From NCBI RefSeq assembly GCF_024362485.1, contig NZ_CP101456.1, positions 3,844,001 through 3,908,000 on the forward strand: a stretch of 64,000 nucleotides of DNA. The letters are read 5' to 3'. The notes under the pieces were generated by a model. It was not told the DNA's origin, did not search any database, and saw only the letters and a program-made list of their open reading frames with translations. How positions within the stretch are numbered: position 1 is the stretch's first letter; every line of letters begins with the position of its first letter. Position numbers and translations under genes: made by a program. Below, one piece after another: positions 25,064-33,444 of the stretch. Origin of the DNA: Natronobeatus ordinarius (GTDB taxonomy: Archaea > Halobacteriota > Halobacteria > Halobacteriales > Natrialbaceae).

Positions 25064-25308
25064 CGGTGCCCACCGTCGGGGCCGGAACGTGAGCGCCGCC
25101 CTCGAGCGGGCGTTCACCAGCGAGGCGCCCGAGCGACGACGAACGACGGCGTCGCACCAGCCCCGCGCAGTCGGCGGCCGACTCACCCTGCGGGGGTGCG
25201 TCCGACGGCAGCGAGCCCGTCGGATCGCTGCCAGGTTGTGACCGGTCACCACCCGTGACCGAATCGAACCGTGAGAGTGAAACCGTGGGCCTGTCTCCGT
25301 GAAATCGG

Positions 25309-26514
25309 ATGGAAGACCGTGGGTTCGACCTCGACGAGCGCGTCGCCACACTCGAGGACGCGGAAACGAGGCGGACGCTTTCGCCCGTCGATCGCGTCGC
25401 CGAGCGGAGCTACTTCGCCGCACCCGCCAGCGGCGACCTTCCGGTTCTCGGAAGCGAGGAGGAACTCGTCTTCGCCTCGAGCAACTACCTCGGGCTGACG
25501 GCGGACCAGCGGGTACAGAACGCCGCCCGGCGGGCGACGGCCGTCGTCGGCACCGGTGCCGGTTCGAGTCGACTCGTCACCGGCGACACGCTCGTCCACC
25601 ACGACCTGGAGCGACTGCTCGCCGAGACGCTGGGGACCGACCGGGCGCTCGCCTTCGCCTCGGGGTACGCGGCGGCCGTCGGGACGATCACCGCCCTCGA
25701 GCCGGACGTGATCTTCGTAGACGAGTCGACTCGTTCGAGCATCACCGACGGGTGCCGGTTTTCCAGCGCGGAGGTGGTACGCTACGATCACTGTGACGCG
25801 GCCGACCTGCACGCGTCGATGGCGGAGCGAGCCGAACGAATTTCGGATGGAGAGTCGTGGCTGGTCGGTACCGACTCCGTGTTCGACGTGGACGGTACCG
25901 TCGCGCCGCTCTCGGCGATCTGTGACGTCGCCGACGAGTTCGGCGCGTGGGTGCTGGTCAACGAGACCCACGCCACCGGCCTCTACGTCGACGGCGGCGG
26001 GGTCGTCCAGGCCGAAGGACTCGAGGATCGGATCCACGTCCAGCTGGGGTCGCTCTCGACGGCGCTCGCGAGCCAGGGCGGCTACGTCGCGGGGGATGAC
26101 GCCCTCATCGAGACGCTGGTCACCGACGCCCGGTCGTTCGCCTGCTCGGCGGGTCTCGCCCCCGCTGCGGCTGCGACGGCGAGCGAGGCGCTCCACGTCG
26201 CCCGCCACAGCGACGTTCGCGAACGCCTCTGGGACAACGTCGCCCACCTCCGCGACGGCCTCGAGGCGATGGGGTATCCGGTCCTCGGCGACTCACAGCT
26301 CCTGGCAGTGTGCGTCTGTGACCGTCGCGACGCACTCGCGCTCGTCGACGGCGTCCGGGAACGGGGCGTCGTCGTCCACCCGCTTTGCCCGCCAACGGCT
26401 CCGGCGGGCGCGGGCCGGGTCCGGGTCGCCCCGATGGCGAGCCACGATCGGGACGACGTCGTCGCCTGCCTCGAGGCGTTCCAGACCGCTGGCGAAGAAC
26501 TCGGGTTGCTGTAA
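25309..26514 (+). CDS. AONS/KBL-fold protein lacking the PLP-binding residues
   Basis: A 401-residue protein that aligns with 8-amino-7-oxononanoate synthase (BioF) along its length: FASSNYLGLTAD, GTGAGSSRLVTGD, ALAFASGYAAAVG, FDVDGTVAPL and ASQGGYVAGDD. The cofactor residues are changed. The Schiff-base lysine of the T(L/F)SKA motif is Thr251 (GSLSTALASQGG), the pyridine-binding Asp of DEAH is Asn218 (VLVNETHATG), and the His that stacks on PLP (xHAS) is Arg142 (DESTRSSITDG). Catalysis by the usual mechanism is therefore unlikely. It may be a pseudoenzyme with a structural or regulatory role. No bioD, bioB or other biotin gene is adjacent. Confidence 0.75.
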   Translation: MEDRGFDLDERVATLEDAETRRTLSPVDRVAERSYFAAPASGDLPVLGSEEELVFASSNYLGLTADQRVQNAARRATAVVGTGAGSSRLVTGDTLVHHDLERLLAETLGTDRALAFASGYAAAVGTITALEPDVIFVDESTRSSITDGCRFSSAEVVRYDHCDAADLHASMAERAERISDGESWLVGTDSVFDVDGTVAPLSAICDVADEFGAWVLVNETHATGLYVDGGGVVQAEGLEDRIHVQLGSLSTALASQGGYVAGDDALIETLVTDARSFACSAGLAPAAAATASEALHVARHSDVRERLWDNVAHLRDGLEAMGYPVLGDSQLLAVCVCDRRDALALVDGVRERGVVVHPLCPPTAPAGAGRVRVAPMASHDRDDVVACLEAFQTAGEELGLL

Positions 26515-26548
26515 CGGGCCCGCTCGAGCGTCGTGGCTGACTCACGGG

Positions 26549-26710
26549 CTACGACGGCAGACTGGCCGGTGGCGTCGCCCGCTGGTCGTGGTGGGCGACG
26601 ACGAACGTCGCGAGCTCTGATTTCCGATGGTTCACTTCGAGGTGGACCTGCAGGGTTCGTTCGTCGGCGTACACGTGTTCACAGAGGGGACAGTTGTTAC
26701 TCGATGCCAC
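26549..26710 (-). CDS. Mini C2H2 zinc-finger protein (53 aa)
   Basis: A 53-residue protein starting at a GTG: ASSNNCPLCEHVYADERTL then QVHLEVNHRKSEL. The spacing Cys-x2-Cys-x12-His-x4-His is the classical C2H2 finger. The remainder is a short polar tail. It is clearly related to the gene at 26834, sharing CPLC, VHLEV and HRKSEL. Such single-finger proteins are common in haloarchaea and are presumed to bind nucleic acid or protein; the target here is unknown. GTG is the only start between the in-frame TGA and the finger. Confidence 0.6.
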   Translation of the reverse strand: MASSNNCPLCEHVYADERTLQVHLEVNHRKSELATFVVAHHDQRATPPASLPS

Positions 26711-26833
26711 GGTTGATCATCGTGTGTACAGTCATCACGTACCTACCTAAACCCATCTGTGAGCTATCGTTCGAACAGGACGTTCGGCGCGCTCTCCGCT
26801 CGCCTATCTAACCGCCGCTTCGAAGTCGACCGT

Positions 26834-27010
26834 TCACACTGTCGACGGGGGCTCGTGTCGTTCGACCGTCGGATCCGTTCTGGCGTCGAGCCCCTCGAGG
26901 ATGTATCGCGTGAGTTCGGACTTTCGGTGCTCGACCTCGAGGTGCACGCGCAGATCGCCCATCTCCTCGTACGTGTCGGTGCAGAGCGGACAGCTGTGAG
27001 AGCCAGTCAT
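26834..27010 (-). CDS. Mini C2H2 zinc-finger protein (58 aa)
   Basis: A 58-residue protein, ATG start at 27010. The finger is SCPLCTDTYEEMGDLRVHLE followed by VEHRKSELTRYILEGLDA, with Cys-x2-Cys-x12-His-x4-His spacing. It is the upstream partner of a tandem pair with the 26549 gene, 123 bp apart on the same strand, which points to a local duplication. The C-terminus is a short charged tail. No function is assigned. Confidence 0.65.
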   Translation of the reverse strand: MTGSHSCPLCTDTYEEMGDLRVHLEVEHRKSELTRYILEGLDARTDPTVERHEPPSTV

Positions 27011-27097
27011 CGGCGACCACCACGAGTAGTGTCACCACGCATCGACCTAACGGTGTCGATCAATCGAATAGTTGACGTGAAACGTCGTTCGTCGAAC

Positions 27098-28612
27098 TCA
27101 GAAGAAGTCGGACAGCCCTGCCTGTCCGTCCTCGGAGTCGTCGCCCCCGTCGTCGGAGTGTTCTTCGCCCTCGCCGTCGCCCCGTCCACCGGTTTCGGCG
27201 CTTGCATCAGTTTCTGCGTCGCTCGAGGACGCGAGCGTCACCTGACCGTCCGCCGCATCGCCGACGTCACCGTCGTCCGCGTCGTCCGCCCTCGAGCTCG
27301 AACCCTCGAGGAAGGCGTCTCCGGCGTGCTCGACGACCTGTTCGGCCGTCCGTTCTTCGGCGTCCTCGACGATCGACTGGACCTTCTTCGTGTCCGCGCC
27401 GCTGCCAGTGACGAACGAGACCTCCTTCGCGTCGAGGTCGTAGGCGGCGGCCATCCGAACCGTGAGGTCGCGGTTCCGGCAGTGGTGGCTCATCTCCGCG
27501 AGAAACGGCATGAGTTCCTGCCGGGCGGTCGCGACGCTCGTCCCTTCGCGTTCGGCGATCCGTTCGGCGATCGAGTCGCGGGTGTCGCGGGTCCCTCGCG
27601 TACGACCGAGCTTCGACCAGTAACTCGGCGGGCCGTAGCGCGTCCAGCCGCCTTTCGGCTCGCGGCGAGAGGCGGCGACGCCGGCGGTCATGTTGTCGGA
27701 GGCGTAGCGCCAGTAGGAGTAGTTTTGCGTGGCGCGAACGCGGCCGAGCCAGCGGTCGGCGTTCGCGAGGAACTCGTAGGCGTCGGCCAGTTCGCCGCCC
27801 TCGTAATCTTTGGGGACGTTGTCCTCGATCCAGTTGAGCAACTCGTCGGGCGTCTCGTCGACGTCGTAGGAGGCTCGCAGCGCCCCTTCGGCGTCCTCTT
27901 CCTTGATCAGCGCGTCGAGGAAGTCGAAGATCCCCGCCGTCCGGTCGCGCTCGCCCGTGACGACGTCTTCGACGGTCAGTTTCTCCGCCTGCTCGGCGAT
28001 CGCCTGCAGGTCGTTGACGGCCGATCGGAGGTCGCCCGAGGTCGACTCGGCGATCTTCCGTAAGGCCTCCTCGTCGAACTCGATTCCCTCGCGTCGGCAG
28101 ATGTCCCGCAGGACGGGGACGATCGAACGCGCGGAGACGTCGCGGAACTCGATCGTCTCACACGCCTTCCGGAGCGACTGGCTCATGTCGTAGAACTCGT
28201 TAGCGACGAGCACCATCGGCTGGCTCGCGCTCTTGACGAGCGTCGTGACCTCCCTCGAGCCGCCGTAGTCCGCCGAGCCGTGGAAGTTGTCCGCCTCGTC
28301 CAGAACGACGAGCCGCCGCCCCGCCTCGCCGCCGGTCAGCGTGCCGCTCTTTGCGGCCTCGCCTGCGACGCGCTTGATGACGTCGGCCTGGCGGTCGTCG
28401 CTCGCGTTGAGCTCCATCACGGGCCAGCCCAGGTCGTTCGCGAGCGCGTGGGCGGCCGAGGTCTTGCCGACGCCGGGGCTGCCGTGGACGATCGCCGCCT
28501 TCCGGTGGTCGTCCCAGCTCTCGGCCCACGCTTTCAGCTGATCGCGGGCCTTGTTGTTCCCCCGGACCTCCGACAGCGTCGACGGCCGGTACTTCTCGGT
28601 CCAGTCACTCAT
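27098..28612 (-). CDS. rfcL: Replication factor C large subunit
   Basis: A 504-residue AAA+ clamp-loader subunit that loads PCNA at primer-template junctions. Walker A is HGSPGVGKTSAAHAL and Walker B is VVLDEADN, with a sensor-like MVLVANEFYD segment and lid and collar helices after about residue 230. The C-terminal 100 residues are acidic and disordered and end in the PCNA-interacting box QAGLSDFF. No intein is present. The small subunit genes are not in this window. The start MSDWTEKYRP is the standard RfcL N-terminus. Confidence 0.95.
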   Translation of the reverse strand: MSDWTEKYRPSTLSEVRGNNKARDQLKAWAESWDDHRKAAIVHGSPGVGKTSAAHALANDLGWPVMELNASDDRQADVIKRVAGEAAKSGTLTGGEAGRRLVVLDEADNFHGSADYGGSREVTTLVKSASQPMVLVANEFYDMSQSLRKACETIEFRDVSARSIVPVLRDICRREGIEFDEEALRKIAESTSGDLRSAVNDLQAIAEQAEKLTVEDVVTGERDRTAGIFDFLDALIKEEDAEGALRASYDVDETPDELLNWIEDNVPKDYEGGELADAYEFLANADRWLGRVRATQNYSYWRYASDNMTAGVAASRREPKGGWTRYGPPSYWSKLGRTRGTRDTRDSIAERIAEREGTSVATARQELMPFLAEMSHHCRNRDLTVRMAAAYDLDAKEVSFVTGSGADTKKVQSIVEDAEERTAEQVVEHAGDAFLEGSSSRADDADDGDVGDAADGQVTLASSSDAETDASAETGGRGDGEGEEHSDDGGDDSEDGQAGLSDFF

Positions 28613-28637
28613 TGTCGGTGGTAGGTGAAAGGCGCGT

Positions 28638-29027
28638 TTAGTGGTTGCGGAGTCCCTCGTCGTCGATTCCCTTCAGGTCCAGACGGGACGTGACGTCCGC
28701 ATACGTCTCGTCGCTCGAGACGATGGTATCGCCGTTCGATTCGACGAGGTGAAGCGCATCGAACGGTGTGAACCCGTGGTCTTCAACGTACGTCGCCGCC
28801 GTCACGACCGTCTCCACGTCACCGCGTACCTCGACGAGGTTGGCGGCGTTCGAAACGACACGTTCGGTATCACGTTCTTCCCGGTAGGCGACCATCAGGA
28901 GTTCGATGAGGGTGAACTGTGACGTCCACAACTCGTCACGGTGTTCCCGGTACACAAACTCGGCGGCCTCGCCGAGCCAGTCATCGTCCTTAATTAGTGC
29001 GAGGAGAAAATCGGTTTCTGCATACAT
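28638..29027 (-). CDS. PIN-domain toxin (VapC family)
   Basis: A 129-residue PIN nuclease-fold protein. The acidic catalytic set is visible: Asp6 in MYAETDFLLALIK, a Glu in SQFTLIELL, Asp94 in FTPFDALHLVES and a later Asp in VSSDETY. VapC toxins cleave RNA and are neutralised by a cognate DNA-binding antitoxin. The start codon directly follows the stop of the AbrB-type antitoxin gene at 29028, so the two form a standard antitoxin-toxin operon. Confidence 0.88.
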   Translation of the reverse strand: MYAETDFLLALIKDDDWLGEAAEFVYREHRDELWTSQFTLIELLMVAYREERDTERVVSNAANLVEVRGDVETVVTAATYVEDHGFTPFDALHLVESNGDTIVSSDETYADVTSRLDLKGIDDEGLRNH

Positions 29028-29258
29028 CTATCGTCCGGCCTCGTCGAGCGCTGCGTTACGTGCTTCGTCACGAAGTACGTCAGCCGACTTCTCGACATCC
29101 GCGAACTCGTCCCTGAGTGCCTCGAGCGGGTCGTCGGCGACCGGAACCAGTTTGACCCCGTCGGGAAGCTGAACGACGTGATATCGGTCCCCGTATCGCT
29201 CTCGGACCTCCTTCGGGAGCGTGAGGCGACCGCGGTCGTCAAGCGCCACGTCTGACAT
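29028..29258 (-). CDS. AbrB/SpoVT-type antitoxin (VapB)
   Basis: A 76-residue protein starting MSDVALDDRGRLTLPKEVRERYGDRYHVVQL, the swapped-hairpin AbrB DNA-binding fold, followed by a C-terminal toxin-binding helix. It would neutralise the adjacent PIN toxin and repress the shared promoter. ATG 29258 is preferred; an in-frame start seven codons upstream (MPTIHRG) is less likely. Confidence 0.85.
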   Translation of the reverse strand: MSDVALDDRGRLTLPKEVRERYGDRYHVVQLPDGVKLVPVADDPLEALRDEFADVEKSADVLRDEARNAALDEAGR

Positions 29259-29446
29259 ACCTCGGTGTATGGTGGGCAAGAGTAAAAACGTTCCCCGATA
29301 TATGGAAGATACCCATTCTGTGTTCGCTTGTCGGAGTTTGTCTCTGCATTCACGAACGGCCGATGGCTCGAGGACGCAGACCCTCGCCGGTCAGTATGAG
29401 CCGTCGAGCCAGAACGGCTTATCCGCCCGGCGCCCCTCTACAGGCT

Positions 29447-30019
29447 ATGACCGAGCCCGATCGGTTCCGGATCCCCGTCACCGCCGGCGCACTCGCCGGC
29501 GCCCTCGCGTGGGTCGTCGGCTACCTCGTCACTTACGTCCTCTCGCTCGAGGAACTCGAGGCGAGCTTCGCCGCCCAGGGACTCCAGTTACTCACCGACG
29601 ACGCCGCCGAGTGGCGACTGGTTGGGTGGCTGTTCTACAACGCCCACGGGGTCGCCGTCCGGATTCCGCGCGGTCCGTTCACTCCCTTCAGCGTGAACGT
29701 CGTCGACGCCAACGACGGCCACCTCTCGGTCCTCTTCGCCGTGCCGCCCCTGCTGTTGCTCGCCGCCGGCGCGCTCGTCACCTGGCAGCGGCGCACCGAG
29801 CTCCGGAGCGGCGCCGACGCGCTCGTGAGCGGCGCAACGGTCCTCGTCGGCTACCTCCCGCTCGCGATCGCCGGGGTCGCCGCGGTCACCGTCACCGTCG
29901 GCGGCGAGCAGCTCCGCCCGGATCCCGTCACCGCCGTCTTCCTCGCGGGGATCTTCTATCCAGCGCTGTTCGGCGCGCTCGGCGGCCTCCTCGTCCGGCT
30001 GGCCGCCGGCCGCCGGTGA
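29447..30019 (+). CDS. Multi-pass membrane protein of unknown function
   Basis: A 190-residue protein with about five hydrophobic segments: VTAGALAGALAWVVGYLVTYVL at residues 10-31, LSVLFAVPPLLLLAAGALVTW near 90-110, and three more up to ALFGALGGLLVRLAAG near 185. It has a short acidic loop after the first helix. No transport or enzyme motif is seen. ATG 29447 gives the sequence MTEPDRFRIP directly before the first helix. It is convergent with the acetyltransferase gene. Confidence 0.7.
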   Translation: MTEPDRFRIPVTAGALAGALAWVVGYLVTYVLSLEELEASFAAQGLQLLTDDAAEWRLVGWLFYNAHGVAVRIPRGPFTPFSVNVVDANDGHLSVLFAVPPLLLLAAGALVTWQRRTELRSGADALVSGATVLVGYLPLAIAGVAAVTVTVGGEQLRPDPVTAVFLAGIFYPALFGALGGLLVRLAAGRR

Positions 30020-30029
30020 TCGAGTTCGA

Positions 30030-30560
30030 TCAGTCCTCGTCTTCGACCTCGGTCCCGCCCTCGACCGGCCGGGCCACCAGCTCGCCCCAGTGTTCGTAGC
30101 CGTGGCGGGCGTAGAACGCCCGCGCCCGCTCGTTGTCCCGGTCGACGTCGAGGACGATCCGCTCGAGCGGGAGGTCCTGGTCGTCGGCGAAGGCGAGCGC
30201 GGCGGCCATCAGCTCGTCGGCGATCCCGGTCCCGCGGTAGCCCTCGTCGAGAAACAGTTCGTTGAGGACGGCGGCGTCCCAGATCATCGACAGCGACTCG
30301 GGGAGCACGAAGACGTAGCCGACGAGCTCGCCGTCGACGGCGGCGACCGTCACCGATCGGGGCTGCTCGTCGACACAGCGGTCGACCCACTCGAGGTAGC
30401 GCTCGCGGTAGGCGTCGGTGAGTTTTTCCTCGTAGGTTCGTTCTTTCTCCTCGCCGCCGGTGCCGCTCGCGAGGGTGAGCTCGAACGAGCGCTTGAGTTC
30501 CCACATCGCCTCACGGTCTGCGTCCGGATCGTACGGTCGAACGTCGGCGTTCGCGTCCAT
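30030..30560 (-). CDS. GNAT family N-acetyltransferase
   Basis: A 176-residue acetyl-CoA-dependent acetyltransferase. The fold is seen from the N-terminal VRPYDPDADREAMWELK, the beta4 strand VAAVDGELVGYVFVLPE, the acetyl-CoA pyrophosphate motif DEGYRGTGIADELM (Q/R-x2-G-x-G/A type) and ERIVLDVDRDNERARAFYARHGY near the end. The acceptor substrate cannot be predicted. It is divergent from the HTH regulator at 30669. Confidence 0.85.
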   Translation of the reverse strand: MDANADVRPYDPDADREAMWELKRSFELTLASGTGGEEKERTYEEKLTDAYRERYLEWVDRCVDEQPRSVTVAAVDGELVGYVFVLPESLSMIWDAAVLNELFLDEGYRGTGIADELMAAALAFADDQDLPLERIVLDVDRDNERARAFYARHGYEHWGELVARPVEGGTEVEDED

Positions 30561-30668
30561 GTCGCTCGATTCGCTCGAGCGGGCCTGTGTGTGTCGGTTC
30601 GCAGCCGTCGCCAGTCGGCAGGCGTCCGCTCCGGTAGCTACTTGTCCCGACCGTTCGAGCCAACGTGC

Positions 30669-31379
30669 ATGGGCGGACGTGGGCCGAAACGCGAACTCGC
30701 AGAGAAAATCGCCGGGGAGATTACGCTGAGCGACGATCCGGGGGCGACGTTACGCAAGTGGCGGACCGACTTCGACGTCTCCCAGACCGACCTGGCGGCC
30801 GAGCTCGAGGTCTCCTCGTCGGTGATCTCGGACTACGAGAGCGGCCGCCGGCAGAGCCCCGGCATCGGCGTCGTCAAGCGGCTCGTCGACGGTCTGCTCG
30901 CGATCGACGAACGCCGGGGTGGCGGCCGTATCCGCCAGTACGGCCGCGTCCTCTCGGCGGGTTTCGAGAGCGACGTCGTCTACGACCTGCGCGAGTACGC
31001 CACGACGATGCCCCTCGTTCGCTTTTACGACACCATCGACGCCACAGAGGTCGCACCGGGCGGAACCGATCGGATCAGCGGTCACACCGTCATCGACAGC
31101 ATTCAGGCGATCACGCGCCTCTCGAGCGAGGAGTTCTTCCGCCTCTACGGCCAGAGCACGAACCGCGCGCTGGTGTTCACCGGCGTCACCCGCGGTGAGT
31201 CACCGCTGGTGGCCCTTCGGGTCGTCAACCCCACGCCCAACGCCGTCGTCCTCCACGGCATCGACGAAGACGCCCTCTGGGACCACGCGGCCGACCTCGC
31301 CCGGATCGACGGCTACTCGCTGGCCGTCACGACGATGGCGCTCGAGGAGATGCTCGAGGAGCTCGTCGAACTCGAGTGA
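30669..31379 (+). CDS. Cro/CI-type HTH transcriptional regulator with archaeal C-terminal domain
   Basis: A 236-residue DNA-binding protein. Residues about 27-75 form an HTH_3 domain (LRKWRTDFDVSQTDLAAELEVSSSVISDYESGRR). The remaining 160 residues form a conserved archaeal domain with PLVRFYDTID, GHTVIDSIQAITRL and ALVFTGVTRGESPLVALRVVNP, possibly a ligand-sensing part. This is a long-known archaeal regulator family, but the effector is not known to me. It is probably monocistronic and leaderless or nearly so, with ATG 30669. Confidence 0.85.
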   Translation: MGGRGPKRELAEKIAGEITLSDDPGATLRKWRTDFDVSQTDLAAELEVSSSVISDYESGRRQSPGIGVVKRLVDGLLAIDERRGGGRIRQYGRVLSAGFESDVVYDLREYATTMPLVRFYDTIDATEVAPGGTDRISGHTVIDSIQAITRLSSEEFFRLYGQSTNRALVFTGVTRGESPLVALRVVNPTPNAVVLHGIDEDALWDHAADLARIDGYSLAVTTMALEEMLEELVELE

Positions 31380-31400
31380 GGGCGTCCCGGGCGACCGTTC

Positions 31401-32072
31401 TCACCAGAGCTGGCCCCGGAGCTCGTGGAGTGACTCGAGGACGTACTCCGGCCGGGGGTCGGGACGGCGATCTGCGTCGGCCAGCCACGCGGCCCGGAGC
31501 CCCGCCGCCTGTGCCCCGGCGACGTCGACTGCGGGGACGTTCCCGACGTACACCGCTTCCTCGGGAGCCGCGTCGACGGCCGACAGCGCCCGACGAAACG
31601 GTTCGGGATCGGGCTTCGCCGGGGTCTCGTAGCCGGCGAACACCATCGTCTCGAAGACGTCGGGGAGGTCGATCGCGCGGAGCTTTCGGCGCTGTAACTC
31701 GGGGTGGCCGTTCGTGATCAGCCCGAGGCGATACTCCTCCTCGAGCGTGATCACGACCTCGCGTGCACCCTCGAGCGCCACCAGGTCGTCCGGATCGCGT
31801 TCGTCGTGGAACGCCCGGTTGAGGCGTTCGCCCAGCGACGGATCGTCGACGTGTTCTGCACAGAGGGCGGTGAACGTCCGCTCGTAAAGCTCGTATCCGT
31901 CCGCGCTCTCGGGGAGGAACTCGAGGTATCGACCGTGGAAGTCCGCCATCTCGAAACGGGGCTCGAGGCCGAGGCGGTCGAACGCCGCCTCGAGGATCAC
32001 CGACCCCGGCCGCTCGTAGGTACAGAGCGTCCCGTCGAGGTCGAAGAGGATGGTCGACGGCGTGGCGTGCAT
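31401..32072 (-). CDS. HAD superfamily hydrolase
   Basis: A 223-residue phosphatase-like protein of HAD subfamily IA. Motif I is ILFDLDGTLC (nucleophile Asp), motif II is GLITNGHPE, motif III Lys is in AGYETPAKPDPEPF, and motif IV is EAVYVGNVPAVDVAGAQAAG. In motif IV the usual GDx4D is GNx4D. A cap of helices sits between motif I and II. Substrates of this group range from phosphoglycolate to haloacids. ATG 32072 places motif I ten residues from the start, as is usual. Confidence 0.85.
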   Translation of the reverse strand: MHATPSTILFDLDGTLCTYERPGSVILEAAFDRLGLEPRFEMADFHGRYLEFLPESADGYELYERTFTALCAEHVDDPSLGERLNRAFHDERDPDDLVALEGAREVVITLEEEYRLGLITNGHPELQRRKLRAIDLPDVFETMVFAGYETPAKPDPEPFRRALSAVDAAPEEAVYVGNVPAVDVAGAQAAGLRAAWLADADRRPDPRPEYVLESLHELRGQLW

Positions 32073-32408
32073 GCGGGGAGCTAGGGGCGGGGGTTCGATA
32101 ACGTGTTCGCCCGAAGCTTCGAGCCGGCAGTATCCGAAGACCGGCTCTTGCAACCGATCCAGTTACGCCCAGGTAACGTACACGGTTACGGTAAACTCAC
32201 TCAAACGTTAAGTGTCGAAATCCCCGACAGTGGACAGAGGTCGTGGACGAACGGACCTGCCACTCCCTCCATCCCGGATGCGGCGCGAGTCGCGAACGCC
32301 ACTCGCAAGAGGACATCAATGGAATCCCAGAGACATACCCGTCGTTGCGGAACTGATGACAGAACGAAGCGACCGAAGTTGGGCGGACGGCCGACCACGA
32401 CTCGCCGG
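32073..32408. other. Region between the HAD and lipoprotein genes
   Basis: About 336 bp without a confident gene. The stretch near 32190-32215 (GGTAAACTCACTCAAACGTTAAG) could hold a TATA-like element. An in-frame ATG at 32319 could extend the downstream lipoprotein by 30 residues, but the added sequence is Arg/Thr-rich and does not look like a signal peptide. Confidence 0.4.
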
Positions 32409-32993
32409 ATGGGAGGCGCCGTGCCCCAGCGTCACCGGGTCAGACGGCGGCAGGCCCTTCGAGCACTGGGCGTCGCGGGGTTCGTCGGCGTCGCCGGCTG
32501 TCTCGGCGGTGACGACGGCACCGGCACCGATGGTGCCGACGACGATGACGACGCCAGTGGCGAAAGCGGCGGCGAACGTCTAGGAACCGCCGAGATCAGC
32601 TTTCTGGGCGAGACTTACACCTTCGACGATGCGTCGTGTGAGGGATCTCGGACGTTTCCACCGGAGAACGAAATGATCCACTACCGAGACTACGGTTCGG
32701 AGTTCGAGTTCTGGGTCGAACGGTACGACCCCGACGAGTCGGACGTCGTCAAGGTCCACCTCGGCTTTCCGAGCGAGAGCTCACAGCAGATCGGCGAGAT
32801 CGAGGCCTACACGGGTCAGACGACGATCGATGAGATCGAGGCCTACACGGGTCAGACGACGATCGATGAGATCGAGTTCGAACTCGACAGCCGGACGTCG
32901 GGCAGCCTCGAACTCGAGCCGTCGAGCCACATGAACGACGACGTCGAGCACGAACCCGAGGGCGGCACGGTGGAGTGGAAGTTCTCGTGTTGA
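32409..32993 (+). CDS. TAT-exported lipoprotein with an internal 12-residue repeat
   Basis: A 194-residue protein with a twin-arginine lipoprotein signal: RRRQALRALGVAGFVGVAGCLGG, in which the Cys of the lipobox follows AG. An acidic linker rich in Gly, Asp and Ser comes next, then a beta-rich domain of about 130 residues (AEISFLGETYTFDDASCEGSRTF...) ending in EWKFSC. The two copies of EIEAYTGQTTID near residues 130-153 come from an exact tandem duplication in DNA. It would be anchored on the outer face of the membrane. Function unknown. Confidence 0.7.
   Translation: MGGAVPQRHRVRRRQALRALGVAGFVGVAGCLGGDDGTGTDGADDDDDASGESGGERLGTAEISFLGETYTFDDASCEGSRTFPPENEMIHYRDYGSEFEFWVERYDPDESDVVKVHLGFPSESSQQIGEIEAYTGQTTIDEIEAYTGQTTIDEIEFELDSRTSGSLELEPSSHMNDDVEHEPEGGTVEWKFSC
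32796..32867 (+). repeat. Perfect in-frame 36-bp tandem duplication
   Basis: The 36-nt unit at 32796-32831 recurs without a mismatch at 32832-32867, followed by the first nine bases of a third copy. Each unit encodes EIEAYTGQTTID. Absence of any synonymous change suggests a very recent duplication or an unstable tract. Confidence 0.95.
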
Positions 32994-33060
32994 GCCGTGC
33001 TAACTCATCTCGTTCACATCGGCTCCGGCCGGTTCGCGTCGAGAAGGAGTCAGCGCCGCA

Positions 33061-33444
33061 CTAGGCGATCTGGTCTTCGTACTCCTCGGCGGTGAGTAGT
33101 TCGTCGAGTTCGTCCGTATCGCTCGCCTCGATCTCGAGCATCCAGCCGTCGCCGTAGGGGTCGTCGTTGACGAGTTCCGGGGCGTCGAACAGGTCTTCGT
33201 TGATGGCCGTGACTTCGCCACTGACGGGCGCGTAAAGGTCAGAGACCGCTTTGATCGACTCGACGACGCCGAAGGCGTCTTCCTGGGTGAGGTCGTCGCC
33301 CTCGTCGGGTAGTTCGACGAAGACGACGTCTCCCAGTTCGTCCTGTGCGAAGTCGGTGATGCCGACGCGAACCGTGCCGTCCGTCTCGAGTGCCCACTCG
33401 TGCGATTCTAAGTACCGTCGTTCCTCGGGAGTTTCGAAGCTCAT
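33061..33444 (-). CDS. gcvH: Glycine cleavage system H protein
   Basis: A 127-residue lipoyl carrier. The lipoylated residue is Lys65 in [20 protein letters not shown], and the surrounding beta-barrel strands ([23 protein letters not shown]) match the family. H protein shuttles the methylamine group between the P, T and L proteins. The start overlaps the stop of gcvT by one base, so the two are coupled. The P-protein genes are not next to them. Confidence 0.96.
   Translation of the reverse strand: MSFETPEERRYLESHEWALETDGTVRVGITDFAQDELGDVVFVELPDEGDDLTQEDAFGVVESIKAVSDLYAPVSGEVTAINEDLFDAPELVNDDPYGDGWMLEIEASDTDELDELLTAEEYEDQIA

Noticed and set aside
25309-26514. Annotation as a functional bioF (8-amino-7-oxononanoate synthase)
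   Set aside because: The PLP lysine, aspartate and stacking histidine are all replaced, so the standard activity is not supported.
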